Assembly: GCA_003402345.1 (NCBI GenBank)
Contig: QFXH01000007.1
Coordinates: forward strand, 83,784 to 147,783
DNA length: 64,000 nucleotides
Direction: 5' to 3'
Source: Candidatus Nitrotoga sp. MKT
Lineage (GTDB): Bacteria > Pseudomonadota > Gammaproteobacteria > Burkholderiales > Gallionellaceae
Positions 1-11,529 of the stretch are shown here, one piece after another (position 1 is the first letter of the stretch; every line of letters begins with the position of its first letter). The notes beneath the pieces are model-generated. The model was not told where the DNA came from and did no database searches. It saw nothing but the letters and a program-made list of their open reading frames with translations. The position numbers were made by a program, and so were the translations under genes.

Positions 1-1
1 C

Positions 2-153
2 CCATTGTGCAAATCTCCGCTGATTTACCGCAAAACCGAACAGGAATTAATCTGCAAGGCGGATCGTCTGGCATTTCCTATACAGGATGACATTCCCGTA
101 ATGCTGGCAGATGAAGCACGCAAGCTTACCCCGGAAGAAATCGAACGGCTCCG

Positions 154-157
<4 letters not shown>
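2..157 (+). CDS. Trm112/YcaR-like small zinc-ribbon protein, 3' part only
   Basis: The 5' end lies outside the window. The visible reading frame starts with a PLCK segment, which would be the second half of a CPxC zinc-knuckle motif. It continues through a short beta-rich stretch ([20 protein letters not shown]) and ends in [10 protein letters not shown]. This matches the Trm112-like (YcaR/DUF343) family, about 60 residues long, which in some organisms activates methyltransferases. The stop overlaps the kdsB start in an ATGA arrangement, so the two are probably translationally coupled. A position just upstream of kdsB is common in proteobacteria. Its function here is inferred from the family only. 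Confidence 0.75.
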
Positions 158-2026
<1,869 letters not shown>

Positions 2027-2029
2027 TTT

Positions 2030-2626
2030 ATGCTGTATACCCTATCAGACCGAACACCGGAATTACGTGGACAACAGCACTTCATCGCACCCAATGCCAG
2101 CGTCATCGGCTCGGTTATTCTCGAAAATAATGTCAGCATCTGGTTCAATGCGGTGATACGTGGCGATAATGAACCCATCCACATCGGTGAAAACAGCAAC
2201 ATTCAGGATGGATCAGTGCTGCACACTGATCCTGGCGCACCGCTCACTATAGGCAATAATGTCACTGTCGGCCACTTGGTGATGCTCCATGGTTGCATCA
2301 TCGGCGATGGCAGTCTGATCGGCATCCACAGCACCATTCTTAATCACGCTGTAATCGGACGCAACTGCCTGATAGGCGCAAACACGCTGATTACCGAAGG
2401 TAAAATAATCCCGGACAATTCACTGGTGGTAGGTTCGCCCGGCAAGGTGTTGCGCAGCTTGCGGGAAGAAGAAATCGCAGCCCTGAATACCAATGCTGCG
2501 CGCTATGTGGAAAATCTTAATCGCTATAGGAACTCGTTGGGGAGCATTATTTGGGGTGGAGATGCGCTACATCAAGCCAGCATTAGCTGCTGCACTTCTA
2601 ACTTGAATCCGCCGAGTTCTAAATAA
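2030..2626 (+). CDS. gamma-class carbonic anhydrase family protein (YrdA/PaaY-like)
   Basis: Left-handed beta-helix hexapeptide-repeat protein of 198 residues. The repeats run from about residue 15 to 140 (for example SVIGSVILENNVSIWFNAVI and TIGNNVTVGHLVMLHGC). The metal-binding histidines are visible in VLHTDPG, VGHLVMLHGC and GIHS. Family members form trimers with zinc or iron at subunit interfaces. Some are active carbonic anhydrases and others, such as PaaY, are thioesterases. The last 23 residues, including a CC pair, look unlike the family and may be lineage-specific. It is the last gene of the operon that begins with the Trm112-like gene. Confidence 0.88.
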   Translation: MLYTLSDRTPELRGQQHFIAPNASVIGSVILENNVSIWFNAVIRGDNEPIHIGENSNIQDGSVLHTDPGAPLTIGNNVTVGHLVMLHGCIIGDGSLIGIHSTILNHAVIGRNCLIGANTLITEGKIIPDNSLVVGSPGKVLRSLREEEIAALNTNAARYVENLNRYRNSLGSIIWGGDALHQASISCCTSNLNPPSSK

Positions 2627-2640
2627 GATTAGGCGCCAAT

Positions 2641-2690
2641 AAAAAATGTTGATGCAGCATATAGTTGATATGTCAGGAAACATTTTTTGT
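2641..2690 (+). terminator. possible terminator hairpin after the housekeeping operon
   Basis: A perfect 10-bp inverted repeat (AAAAAATGTT at 2641-2650 and AACATTTTTT at 2679-2688) ends in a T-run, 15 bp after the gamma carbonic anhydrase stop. The loop is long (28 nt) and the stem AT-rich, so termination strength is uncertain. A second small GC hairpin (ATCCCC-GAA-GGGGAT, 2729-2743) lies further on and is not followed directly by a T-run. Confidence 0.4.
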
Positions 2691-2856
2691 GAGCAACACG
2701 TATTGTAACGAGGCGGATTAAGCAGGCAATCCCCGAAGGGGATGCCCGCAAATTTGAGTTTTTAGAAGTACCCTTGAATACAAAACACCCAGTCAGGCAT
2801 TCTTCAAATCAGGCATCGCACTTCAAACTTGAACTCGCGAACTACCAAAACTTCAA

Positions 2857-5166
2857 ATGAAAATTGTTGATTCTTCGACTTCAAAATCAAATGGCTTTGC
2901 GATGGAAATCGGACAAGATATCACTATCACGCTTTGCTGCGTGGACTGCATCAATCATGAACTTGCCATCGAGGCATTGAAAAAATCAAAAGAAAGATGC
3001 GTCTTTGACCGCATCCTTTTCCTGACGGACCGAGATTTCTCCCTTCCAGATATTGAAACAATAAAAATACCTCCGATCCGCTCACGGCAGGAATATTCGA
3101 TGTTTGTACTGCATGAACTGCATCGTTATATTGATAGTGATTTCGTTCTTCTTGTTCAGTGGGACGGCTACATCATTAACCCCAACGCATGGGCGAATGA
3201 ATTTCTAAGTTTTGACTATATCGGTGCGGTGTGGGGTCATCATAAAGATGGATTCAGGGTTGGTAACGGTGGATTTTCACTACGGTCGCGTAAATTGTTA
3301 CTTGCAACGCGGGAAATCCCATTCGATGAAGAGTTAGCTGAAGATGAACAGATTGGCCGCAAATATCGCCCCCTGCTAGAAGAGCAATACCAAGTGCGGT
3401 TTGCACCAGAATCCGAGGCAGAAAAATTTTCCTTCGAAACCACTTATCCAGCTCGCCTGTCTTTCGGCTTTCACGGGTTATTCAATATGTGGATGGCCCT
3501 TGCTCCGAATGAAGTAGAAAAGTTTATCCATAGCCTGCCATCCAATGTTACAAACTCCATGCAGTTTTTCCAGCTTGGAATCAATTACCGCGATCTGCGA
3601 CAGTTTCATTTCGCTAAGGCAATCTTTCAACGCATCCTTGAAAGCAATCCTGCGCATTCCGATGCCCGTAATCAATTGGCGGCAATGGCAAGTCCCTCTG
3701 CTTCAAAATCGATAAGTCGAAACGAGACATGTCCATGTGGTAGCGGTGAACGATACAAGAATTGCTGCGGAAAAATTGTCGTAACACCTTTTCCACGCGG
3801 CGCAACTCGCGAGGAGGACATTCGGTGGATGTTGTCCGTCGCACTAAAGCACCATCAGCTGAACCATATCGTTCATGCCAACACAATTTATGGCTTGATT
3901 TTACATGAACAACCGCAAAATGCAGTTGCGATGCAATATTCTGGGGTCATCGCTTATCAGTCAGGCTCCCACGAAGAAGCCTTGAAATTGATTGACCAAG
4001 CCATCCAGATTCAGCCTTCAATTCCAGACTTTCATAATAATCTAGGATTGGTGTATCAAGCCATAGGAGATCATCAACGAGCTACTGAATGTTATCGCCA
4101 AGCAATTGCCCTTAATGCCAACTATGTTGACGCATACAATAATTTGGGCTTGATATTCGAAGCCACAGGGCGTCCTGCTGAAGCAGTTACTTATTACGAA
4201 AGAGCTATTGCCTTACGGCCAGATTTTGCTCAGGCACACTGGAACCTTTCACTGGCGTTACTCGCAATAGGTAATTTTTCGCGTGGCTGGGATGAATATG
4301 AGTGGCGTCTAAAGACGCCAGAACTGGCTGGTGAAGGAAAACGTTTTACGCGTCCGTTATGGAATGGCGAAGACCTTCACGGGAAAACAATACTTTTGCA
4401 CGCAGAACAGGGTTTTGGCGATGCTATACAGTTCATTCGATATGCGCCACTGCTGGCTGCGCTTGGAGGACAAATTGTATTTGAATGTAAACCTGCGCTG
4501 ACACGCCTATTCAAAGAAGTGAAAGGAATACATGAAATCATCTTGCGAGGCGACCCCCTACCTCAATACGATTTCCATTGTCCATTACTCAGCCTGCCAT
4601 CTAGGTTCCGCACAGCTGAGATGGAAATACCAGTGGCGGCTCCTTACCTTTCCCCGGATGAAGGCTTGGTTGAAGCTTGGCGGAAACGCATGCCGAATAC
4701 AGGGGCAGCATTAAAAGTGGGTTTGGTGTGGGCTGGAAGTCCTGGAAACAAGAACGATCTGAATCGCTCCATTGCCCTCAGTCAACTTGATTTGCTTGGA
4801 ACCGTAGAAAATGTGATGTTCTTTAACCTGCAAAAAGGCTCTGGGGAGGCTCAAGCAAATAATCCGCTTGCCAATCTTCATTTCATCGGCTTGACGGAAG
4901 ACATCGGAGATTTCGCCAGTACAGCCGCATTAATTGCCAATCTTGATCTCGTGATTTGTGTCGACACGTCGGTTGCTCATCTTGCGGGGGCTATTGGCAA
5001 ACCTGCATGGGTGCTCTTGCCATTTGCGGCGGACTGGCGCTGGCTGCGTGAGAGGGACGATAGTCCGTGGTACCCGTCCCTTCGCTTATTCCGACAATGC
5101 AATATTGGCAACTGGGAAGAGGTGGTGGTGAGAGTGCGGGACGCGTTGTGCAAGATGGCAGCGTGA
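2857..5166 (+). CDS. DUF5672 / SEC-C / TPR / glycosyltransferase multidomain protein
   Basis: A 769-residue fusion. Residues about 60-215 match DUF5672, a GT-like domain (DFVLLVQWDGYI, then GAVWGH and RVGNGGFSLRSR). A SEC-C zinc motif lies at 292-304 (CPCGSG..YKNCC). Roughly 315-450 is a run of TPR repeats (YSGVIAYQSGSHEEALKLID, DFHNNLGLVYQAIGDHQRA). From about 500 onward is a GT9/heptosyltransferase-like domain (HAEQGFGD at 515-522, later CVDTSVAHLAGAIGKPAWV). There is no signal peptide, so it is probably cytoplasmic or membrane-associated. TPR-GT proteins of this kind glycosylate proteins or make glycans, but the acceptor is unknown. It converges with a DUF4254 gene 45 bp downstream. DUF4254 proteins often sit beside such transferases. 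Confidence 0.8.
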   Translation: MKIVDSSTSKSNGFAMEIGQDITITLCCVDCINHELAIEALKKSKERCVFDRILFLTDRDFSLPDIETIKIPPIRSRQEYSMFVLHELHRYIDSDFVLLVQWDGYIINPNAWANEFLSFDYIGAVWGHHKDGFRVGNGGFSLRSRKLLLATREIPFDEELAEDEQIGRKYRPLLEEQYQVRFAPESEAEKFSFETTYPARLSFGFHGLFNMWMALAPNEVEKFIHSLPSNVTNSMQFFQLGINYRDLRQFHFAKAIFQRILESNPAHSDARNQLAAMASPSASKSISRNETCPCGSGERYKNCCGKIVVTPFPRGATREEDIRWMLSVALKHHQLNHIVHANTIYGLILHEQPQNAVAMQYSGVIAYQSGSHEEALKLIDQAIQIQPSIPDFHNNLGLVYQAIGDHQRATECYRQAIALNANYVDAYNNLGLIFEATGRPAEAVTYYERAIALRPDFAQAHWNLSLALLAIGNFSRGWDEYEWRLKTPELAGEGKRFTRPLWNGEDLHGKTILLHAEQGFGDAIQFIRYAPLLAALGGQIVFECKPALTRLFKEVKGIHEIILRGDPLPQYDFHCPLLSLPSRFRTAEMEIPVAAPYLSPDEGLVEAWRKRMPNTGAALKVGLVWAGSPGNKNDLNRSIALSQLDLLGTVENVMFFNLQKGSGEAQANNPLANLHFIGLTEDIGDFASTAALIANLDLVICVDTSVAHLAGAIGKPAWVLLPFAADWRWLRERDDSPWYPSLRLFRQCNIGNWEEVVVRVRDALCKMAA

Positions 5167-5211
5167 TCGCTCATGAGAATTTTATTACGTGTTTGGATAC
5201 AAATTAAAAAT

Positions 5212-5856
5212 TCATAATTTATTTTCTGCCACCAACGCCGGATTTAACTGCGGGTCATTGTACATTTTGAACTGGCGATAAACTTTGAAATATGCTCGAC
5301 CCGCCTGTGTATCAGCTAGTAACTCGTCCAAGCAAGCACCCAAGTCGCTGCGTTGCTCATTCAATCGCTCCAGTTTTCTACGGCACGTTAAACGATGAGC
5401 TTCATCAACTTCAATACGCTCGGTCTGCTGACGCATGGCGCATATCTTTAGTGCAAGAATTGACAGCCTATCCACCATGCTGCCAGCGGTCTCGCTATTC
5501 AAACGCGCACCCTTTGTTACTTTGACGGTCGGCGAATCGCTTTGTGCAGAGACAACATCCACTAGCTTAAGGGCAATTAATAACTGTTCATCAATGCATT
5601 CGATGGCATCGTTGCGGGCCTGATTGTGGCGGTCAATAGCGCGTTTATTAATGGCGATATCCATGTCACTGACCTTAATACGGCGAGCCAAATCCTCTTC
5701 CGCCCAAAGCAGGCAATTGCTGCAATGATTCTTAATGATCCACCGCCATAACTCAGCCCCATCGGTATTATGTATGATCGAAGAAACAGGCCAAATTGGA
5801 TTAGCCAAGTAATTGTCGTGAAAAGTGGTAACAGAATGACTGGCAATCAGACACAT
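5212..5856 (-). CDS. DUF4254 domain-containing protein
   Basis: A 214-residue protein matching DUF4254, recognised from FHDNYLANPIWP near the start, HNTDGAELWRWI, LWAEEDLARR and ETAGSMVDRLSILALKI. These helical proteins are usually found next to GT9 or heptosyltransferase-like genes, and their biochemical role is unknown to me. The helical pattern and absence of a signal peptide suggest a soluble cytoplasmic protein. It converges on the large TPR-glycosyltransferase gene (45 bp between stops, no obvious terminator). The pair may act on the same glycan, which is an inference from context. Confidence 0.8.
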   Translation of the reverse strand: MCLIASHSVTTFHDNYLANPIWPVSSIIHNTDGAELWRWIIKNHCSNCLLWAEEDLARRIKVSDMDIAINKRAIDRHNQARNDAIECIDEQLLIALKLVDVVSAQSDSPTVKVTKGARLNSETAGSMVDRLSILALKICAMRQQTERIEVDEAHRLTCRRKLERLNEQRSDLGACLDELLADTQAGRAYFKVYRQFKMYNDPQLNPALVAENKL

Positions 5857-6188
5857 ATGAATTTTCTTTGCTTTCTGCTGGCTGTTATTTTAGCGGATTT
5901 CACTGTGCACTTGTAATCGCGAATGCTTGGCAAGTAAGCAACGATTTTACTATGGGAAACTCTGTGGGTAGAGTAACCATTTAGGAAATGGGCTATCGCG
6001 GCGCGCCGGTTTAGTTAATGCTATGCCTTGATGCTCGTTAATAACATGATGCGCCCACGTTAAGTTTCTTTAGGTTGGGGCAGATGGGTTTGACGATTTA
6101 CCTATACCATGCATTTTCGGATGACCTAACGTCATAATCTGTTTTGAACGGGAGTGCTTCAACTACTATAATTTTTTGAATATGGAAA
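5857..6188. other. intergenic stretch, no gene recognised
   Basis: About 330 bases between the divergent start of the DUF4254 gene and the end of lipA. No reading frame, tRNA or convincing terminator could be made out. The promoter of the DUF4254 gene presumably lies in the first 100 bases. Confidence 0.5.
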
Positions 6189-7127
6189 TTATATAGCGCC
6201 AGCCTGGTGTGCCTGCTCATCAGCATGGTAGCTGCTACGTACCATTGGCCCGCAGGCTGCATGTGAAAATCCCATTTCTAGCGCGGACTGCTCGAACATC
6301 TTGAAGGTGTCCGGGTGGACATAACGTAACACCGGTAGATGACTGTCGGAAGGTTGCAAATATTGTCCCAGCGTGAGCATTTGTACATCGTGTGCGCGCA
6401 TGTCCCTCATTACCTGTAGCACCTCATCGTCTGTTTCACCTAGTCCCAACATCAGGCCGGATTTTGTTATCACTTGTGGAAAGCGTGTTTTGAAATCTTT
6501 TAATAATTTGAGCGAATGGGCGTAGTCTGCGCCGGGACGCGCCAATTTGTAGAGGCGTGGCACGGTTTCCATATTGTGGTTAAGTACGTCAGGCAGGCTA
6601 TTTGCCAGAATGTCCAATGCGGTTTCCAAGCGGCCACGAAAATCCGGAACCAGTGTTTCCAGCTTGGTATGGGGTGAAGACGCGCGAATGGCGGTCAGGC
6701 AATCGACGAAATGCTGGGCACCGCCATCCCGCAGATCGTCGCGGTCCACACTGGTGATAACCACGTACTTAAGCTTGAGTATCGCAATGGATTGCGCCAG
6801 ATGTGCCGGTTCGTTAGCATCTGGCGCCAGCGGTTTGCCGTGCCCTACGTCGCAGAAGGGGCAACGCCGTGTGCAGAGGTCGCCTAAAATCATGAAAGTG
6901 GCCGTGCCCTTGCTGAAACATTCGCCAATGTTGGGGCAAGATGCCTCTTCGCACACAGTATGCAATTTGTGTTCGCGTAGCAGGCGTTTGACGTCGTGAT
7001 AACCTTGTCCGCTACCGGATTTAACGCGTATCCATTCTGGTTTGCGTAGTCGTTGCTCTAATTGGACTATTTTGATCGGATTACGTGTTGTTTTAGCTGC
7101 GCCAGTTTGCTTTTCTGTGATAGTCAT
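6189..7127 (-). CDS. lipA: lipoyl synthase (radical SAM)
   Basis: Inserts two sulfurs into octanoylated carrier domains to make lipoate. Numbered from the upstream TTG/ATG candidate at 7175, both cluster motifs are present: the auxiliary cluster [12 protein letters not shown] (C75, C80, C86) and the radical-[11 protein letters not shown] (C101, C105, C108). The C-terminal RSSYHADEQ supplies the serine ligand. I place the start at 7127 (MTITEKQ) because AGGA lies 9 bases upstream. The in-frame ATG at 7175 has no clear ribosome-binding site and would add 16 residues. It lies downstream of lipB, 70-130 bp away depending on the start, in the conserved ybeD-lipB-lipA order. Confidence 0.95.
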   Translation of the reverse strand: MTITEKQTGAAKTTRNPIKIVQLEQRLRKPEWIRVKSGSGQGYHDVKRLLREHKLHTVCEEASCPNIGECFSKGTATFMILGDLCTRRCPFCDVGHGKPLAPDANEPAHLAQSIAILKLKYVVITSVDRDDLRDGGAQHFVDCLTAIRASSPHTKLETLVPDFRGRLETALDILANSLPDVLNHNMETVPRLYKLARPGADYAHSLKLLKDFKTRFPQVITKSGLMLGLGETDDEVLQVMRDMRAHDVQMLTLGQYLQPSDSHLPVLRYVHPDTFKMFEQSALEMGFSHAACGPMVRSSYHADEQAHQAGAI

Positions 7128-7256
7128 AATGGTTTTTCCTTTTAGCTGGTTTGCTTGTAATGCCTGCTCTGACATAGCTGTTGTTTATTTTTTAGGAGCG
7201 TGCCTAGTGTGAAATATTAATCATTCGCAGGAGCCTGCTTCCGCAAATATACATTA

Positions 7257-7886
7257 TTAGGCCGATTTTTCTGATTTATGTTGCTGTAATAATTTGATCA
7301 AATTCTGTGCAAGTTGCAATTCCAGTTCAGACCGCGGAGCACTTATACCAAAGTCTTTTGCTTGGATAACACGCAATCCGGCAAAGCCACATGGGTTAAT
7401 GTATGCGAACGGGGCAAGATCCATATCTACGTTGAATGCCAATCCGTGGTAGCAGCATCCATTGCGGATTTTTAATCCGAGTGCGGCAATTTTTGCGTTA
7501 TCTACATACACGCCCGGTGCTTCCTCTCGTCCCTGTGCTATTACGCCGAATGGCGCAAGCAAATCTATCACAGCCTGTTCCATTAGCCGTACCAGCCCGC
7601 GCACGTTAAGTTTCCAGCGACGTAAATCCAGCATCAGGTAGGCGACGATCTGGCCGGGGCCGTGGTAGGTAATTTGGCCGCCACGGTCGATCTTGACTAC
7701 CGGTATGTCGCTGGCATGTAAAAGATGCTCCGGTTTTCCTGCCAAGCCTTGGGTATAGACGGGAAAATGATGTAGCAACCAGATTTCGTCTTGCGTGTCG
7801 GCGTTACGCGCAGCGGTAAACTGCTGCATTGCTTGCCAGGTTTTTTGGTATTCGACCAGGCCTAGATGTTTAATCAGCGGTACCAT
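7257..7886 (-). CDS. lipB: octanoyl-[acyl-carrier-protein]:protein N-octanoyltransferase
   Basis: Transfers octanoate from ACP to lipoyl domains, the step before LipA. The 209 residues carry the family signature [12 protein letters not shown], the conserved lysine in [10 protein letters not shown], and the catalytic cysteine in INPCGFAGL. The opening [15 protein letters not shown] is typical of the LipB N-terminus. It begins 4 bp after the ybeD stop and sits upstream of lipA, so an operon is likely. Confidence 0.95.
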   Translation of the reverse strand: MVPLIKHLGLVEYQKTWQAMQQFTAARNADTQDEIWLLHHFPVYTQGLAGKPEHLLHASDIPVVKIDRGGQITYHGPGQIVAYLMLDLRRWKLNVRGLVRLMEQAVIDLLAPFGVIAQGREEAPGVYVDNAKIAALGLKIRNGCCYHGLAFNVDMDLAPFAYINPCGFAGLRVIQAKDFGISAPRSELELQLAQNLIKLLQQHKSEKSA

Positions 7887-7890
7887 TTCA

Positions 7891-8193
7891 CTAAAGTACC
7901 ATCACTACTTGTGGGTGGTCGCACAATTCTTGATACAGCGCATTGAGTTGTTCGTGTGAAGTGGCGCGCACGGTGCAGGTTAGGCCGATGTAGCGTGCGC
8001 CGCTACTGGGGCGCATTTCCATGGTGGCAGCATTAAAGTCATGATCGTAACGCATTACCACTTCCGCTACTGCTTGCGCGAAGCCCTGATGCGACAGCCC
8101 TAACACCTTGATTGGAAAGTCGCACGGGTATTCGATAAGGCTGTCAGTAAGTGCCATGGATAAGTTGGTATGGTTAGGTTCTTCTGTCCCCAT
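7891..8193 (-). CDS. ybeD: YbeD family (DUF493) protein
   Basis: A 100-residue small ACT-like protein. [18 protein letters not shown] opens the domain and [20 protein letters not shown] follows, both conserved in the DUF493/YbeD family. These proteins are encoded next to lipB in many proteobacteria and are assumed to regulate lipoate or related metabolism, though no reaction is known. The initiator chosen is upstream of the conserved core. A methionine at residue 13 (MALTDSL) could be the real start. Confidence 0.9.
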   Translation of the reverse strand: MGTEEPNHTNLSMALTDSLIEYPCDFPIKVLGLSHQGFAQAVAEVVMRYDHDFNAATMEMRPSSGARYIGLTCTVRATSHEQLNALYQELCDHPQVVMVL

Positions 8194-8297
8194 AAAGGCA
8201 GGGATTCAGCTTGTTTATTTGATTGCAATTTGATCAAATTTATTACCGCCGATATCTGCCAAGTTGTTGGCTGACTACACGGGAATATTGAGCTTTG

Positions 8298-9155
8298 CTA
8301 CGTCTTCCGCATCACGTCGCGTTTGTAGTCCTGATAAAGTTTATGTAGTTTGGTGAACATCACTCCGGGTTTGCCATCGCCTACTGGTTTATTATCCAAT
8401 GTGGTGATGGCCAGCACTTCCTTGGTGGAGGAGGTGAGTAATAGCTCGTCGGCGTTGAATAATTCATTCTTGGCGATCTTGCGAACTTCATGAGGTATAT
8501 TGTGGGCAGCGGCGATTTCCAGCAAGACGTCGTAGGTGATTCCAGGCAACATAAGATTATCTTTAGGCGGTGCGAGTAGGACGCCATTTTTTACCAAAAA
8601 AATGTTGCTGGCTGCGCCTTCGGTCATGAAATCATCATCACGTATCAAAATAGTTTCGGCACAGCCAGCGTCTATCGCCATTTGCCGTAGCAGCACATTA
8701 GGTAAAAGTGAGATAGCCTTGATGTCGCAGCGTAGCCAGCGATTATCCGGCGCGCTTACCGCCCCCACGCCACTGGTAAGTAACGCGGTGGGTGGGGTGA
8801 GAAGTGGGTTGCTCATCATAAATACGGTCGGCTGCACCGAAGGATTAGGGAAGGCATGATCGCGTTTGGCCACTCCGCGCGTGATATGCAGATATAAATA
8901 TTGGTCTTCCGCTGTATTGCGCCCGATCAGCTCCGTGATGAGCTTAGTCCACTCCTGGTCACTGTGCGGGTTTGCCAGGCGTATGCCGTCCAAGCTGAAT
9001 TGCAGTCGCTTGAGATGTTCTGCCAGACGGAAAGCAAAGCGCGAATACACTGGGATAACTTCATATACGCCATCGCCGAAAATGAAGCCACGGTCCAGCA
9101 CGGGAATGCGGGCTTCTTCAATGGGCATGAATTGCCCGTTCAAATAGATTGTCAT
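8298..9155 (-). CDS. dat: D-amino acid aminotransferase (class IV, PLP)
   Basis: Fold-type IV PLP aminotransferase, 285 residues from the chosen start. YLNGQFMPIEEARIPVLDRG is the classic opening. DIKAISLLPNVL contains the PLP lysine, and ETILIRDDDFMTEGAASNIF the cofactor-binding block. It probably interconverts D-alanine and D-glutamate with their keto acids, and a branched-chain or ADC-lyase-like activity is less likely. The open frame continues 38 codons upstream, but ATG 9155 is preceded by AAGGA and matches family N-termini. It lies between dacC and ybeD, an order known from other betaproteobacteria, which suits a role in peptidoglycan precursor supply. Confidence 0.9.
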   Translation of the reverse strand: MTIYLNGQFMPIEEARIPVLDRGFIFGDGVYEVIPVYSRFAFRLAEHLKRLQFSLDGIRLANPHSDQEWTKLITELIGRNTAEDQYLYLHITRGVAKRDHAFPNPSVQPTVFMMSNPLLTPPTALLTSGVGAVSAPDNRWLRCDIKAISLLPNVLLRQMAIDAGCAETILIRDDDFMTEGAASNIFLVKNGVLLAPPKDNLMLPGITYDVLLEIAAAHNIPHEVRKIAKNELFNADELLLTSSTKEVLAITTLDNKPVGDGKPGVMFTKLHKLYQDYKRDVMRKT

Positions 9156-9177
9156 TTTATAGTCCTTAAAGGAGCTT

Positions 9178-10317
9178 TTATTTGAAAAGCAAGCGGATGC
9201 TGTCCCAACCGCGTGAAAATACATTGGCAAGCGGCACAGGCTCCAGCACCACCAGCTTGTATTCGGCATAAGGTTTGCCGCCCAGCGAAATTTTGATCAT
9301 ACCGACTTTTTGCCCACCAGAAAGTGGCGCAATAAGAGGTTGTTGTGTTTCCATGGTCGCCTTTAATTGTGCCATTTGTCCCGTAGGGATGGACAGAAAC
9401 AGGTCACTACGGAACCCCACTTTGGCTTTGCTTTCAGTGCCTTTCCACAGATGTAAGTTGGCTACCGGTTCGTTTTTCTTATATAGGCGCACTGCTTCAA
9501 AATTTTGGAAGCCGTAATTTAGCAGTTTCTGGCTTTCGGTAGCCCGCAAGTTGTCAGAGGCTGTGCCCAGCACCACTGATATTAGCCGCCGTTGGTTGCG
9601 CTTGGCCGAAGCCACCAAACAGAAGCCTGCACTTTCAGTATGTCCTGTTTTCATTCCATCCACATAGGGATCCATCCACAATAAGCGATTGCGGTTGGCT
9701 TGATTGATATTGTTGTACTGATATTCGCGCAAGCTATAGATTGGATAGTGCTCGGGAAAGTCGCGCACGATGGCAGCGGCGAGTATTGCAGTGTCATATG
9801 CGCTGGAATAGTGCTGTGGATGTGGCATTCCGGTGGCGTTGATGTAATGCGTGTTGCTCATGCCTAATCGTTGCGCTTCTTGGTTCATCAATTTAGCAAA
9901 ATTTTCCTCGCTGCCAGCTATGGTGGTTGCCAATACGCGCGCGGCATCGTTACCAGACTGTACGATGAGGCCACGCAATAATTCTGCAATCGTTACGGGT
10001 TTATTCTTGTCCAGAAACATGCGTGATTCCACGCCTTGGGCGCGCAGTGCTTCTGCTGAAGGGGTTATTGTCTGATTTAGCGAAAACTTGTTCAGTTTGA
10101 GGGAGCTGAAGGTTAGGTAGGCCGTCATCAATTTGGTAATAGATGCGGGTTCGGTGCGTTCGTTACCGTTTTGGTCGACCAGAATCTGATTGCTGGTAAA
10201 GTCATATAACAGATATGACTTGGCTGCCAGCACCGGAGCGGGCGGCAGGTTGGTTAACTGCGCTTGGGCAAGCAAAGGGGATAATAGGGCGATGAAAAAT
10301 AACAGCGAAAACTTCAT
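9178..10317 (-). CDS. dacC: D-alanyl-D-alanine carboxypeptidase (PBP5/6 family)
   Basis: Trims the terminal D-alanine from peptidoglycan pentapeptides in the periplasm. From the ATG at 10317 the protein has 379 residues and a signal peptide (KFSLLFFIALLSPLLAQA). The serine-peptidase S11 motifs are all present: SITK (59-62), SGN (121-123) and KTG (223-225). A PBP5-type C-terminal beta domain follows. The last residues (FSRGWDSIRLLFK) form the amphipathic membrane anchor typical of this family. A TTG six codons upstream is less likely as start. It is the first gene of the dacC-dat-ybeD-lipB-lipA run. Confidence 0.93.
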   Translation of the reverse strand: MKFSLLFFIALLSPLLAQAQLTNLPPAPVLAAKSYLLYDFTSNQILVDQNGNERTEPASITKLMTAYLTFSSLKLNKFSLNQTITPSAEALRAQGVESRMFLDKNKPVTIAELLRGLIVQSGNDAARVLATTIAGSEENFAKLMNQEAQRLGMSNTHYINATGMPHPQHYSSAYDTAILAAAIVRDFPEHYPIYSLREYQYNNINQANRNRLLWMDPYVDGMKTGHTESAGFCLVASAKRNQRRLISVVLGTASDNLRATESQKLLNYGFQNFEAVRLYKKNEPVANLHLWKGTESKAKVGFRSDLFLSIPTGQMAQLKATMETQQPLIAPLSGGQKVGMIKISLGGKPYAEYKLVVLEPVPLANVFSRGWDSIRLLFK

Positions 10318-10423
10318 ATTGAGGTTAGTAACCAAAATGGGTAATTATAGACGTGTGGGATTGGTTGGGCTATGGACTGACTTTAAGCTTGCCAAAGCTA
10401 AATGTATTGGAAAATCGAACATT

Positions 10424-11317
10424 TTATCCGTAGACTGCCGCAGCTTGTTCTGCTTGCTCAGCTACTTGCACACTGATTTCTTCGGACTTACTTGGATCAA
10501 TTCCCAGAATTTCCCAATCTTCGTCGCTGATGTTGGTGTCGACGTGTTCATTAATTCCAAAGGAAGCCAGTAATTTTTCCGCTAAATTAATCATATGTAC
10601 TATTGGTTGTCCTGCTGCCGCCTCAATTGCATCCGGTGTATGGTGGTAGCGTAGTACGGCAATAATTTCATCTGGCAAATTCCAATGGCGTGCTAGCTCC
10701 GCGCCCAGTTCATCGTGGCATATTCCCAGCATTTCCTGTTCTACACTCAGAACAGGGCTATCAGATTCTGCTGATAAGCGTGCGTGCAGATCATCGCTCC
10801 GTTTTGGATCCAGGAAAGCGAGCGCAAGATAGCCTATATCGTGCAGTATGCCAGCCAAAAAGACTTGGTCATCCTTAGGGCGGATCTTTGCTGGCATGGC
10901 ACGGGCGATGTCGATCATGGCAAATGCGATGCCAAAGCTGTGTAACCAAAGATCTTGTATTTGAAACTTACCTGTGGTTACTTTGGTCGATAAGGACATG
11001 ATGGCGATGCTAATTGCAACCGATTTGACTCGGTTCATGCCCAACAATACCGCAGCCTCTTTTACTGAGGTTGATTTGCGTGTGGAGCTAATTATTGATG
11101 AATTAGACAGTCCGATAATTTTTGCTGAAATTTGCGGATCTTGCTCGATCAGCATCAGCATTTCCCGCTCGTCTTCATCGGTATTTATATGTAGTGCCAG
11201 TAGCTTTTGAGCAATGACTGGCATAGCGGGCAGTGCATCAATCTGTTTGACAGCTTGTCTAAGATCAATGTTTGGGTTGCTGGAAACTACATCTGTACTG
11301 TTGGTTGACATGTTCAT
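10424..11317 (-). CDS. HDOD domain signalling protein
   Basis: A 297-residue protein dominated by one HDOD domain (about residues 25-220). It shows LPAMPVIAQKLLALHINTDE, then QDPQISAKIIGLSNS, and GILHDIGYLALA. These are recognised HDOD landmarks, the last being a degenerate HD-phosphohydrolase motif. HDOD proteins act in signalling and regulation, often without enzymatic activity. No extra output domain is apparent. The acidic C-terminal tail (about 60 residues) is unassigned. Start codons at 11317 and 11311 are both possible. It is transcribed divergently from the PCu(A)C chaperone gene. Confidence 0.88.
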   Translation of the reverse strand: MNMSTNSTDVVSSNPNIDLRQAVKQIDALPAMPVIAQKLLALHINTDEDEREMLMLIEQDPQISAKIIGLSNSSIISSTRKSTSVKEAAVLLGMNRVKSVAISIAIMSLSTKVTTGKFQIQDLWLHSFGIAFAMIDIARAMPAKIRPKDDQVFLAGILHDIGYLALAFLDPKRSDDLHARLSAESDSPVLSVEQEMLGICHDELGAELARHWNLPDEIIAVLRYHHTPDAIEAAAGQPIVHMINLAEKLLASFGINEHVDTNISDEDWEILGIDPSKSEEISVQVAEQAEQAAAVYG

Positions 11318-11529
11318 TTTTCGAATTGATCCTGTTTGACATTGTTAACATGTGAAATGCTTATGGCTAATATTTTACCTAAATTGCTAACGTACAGATG
11401 CTTAATATTTCGCCAAATTTAGGTAGGTGTCCTGTTTTTTAGATGTGATTGCAGGGAGTATGCTTGTTTTGTTTTGTGTAATTCATGTATCTTAGCCGTC
11501 TGTGTATTTTTTAAATTAAGGAGATTCAG

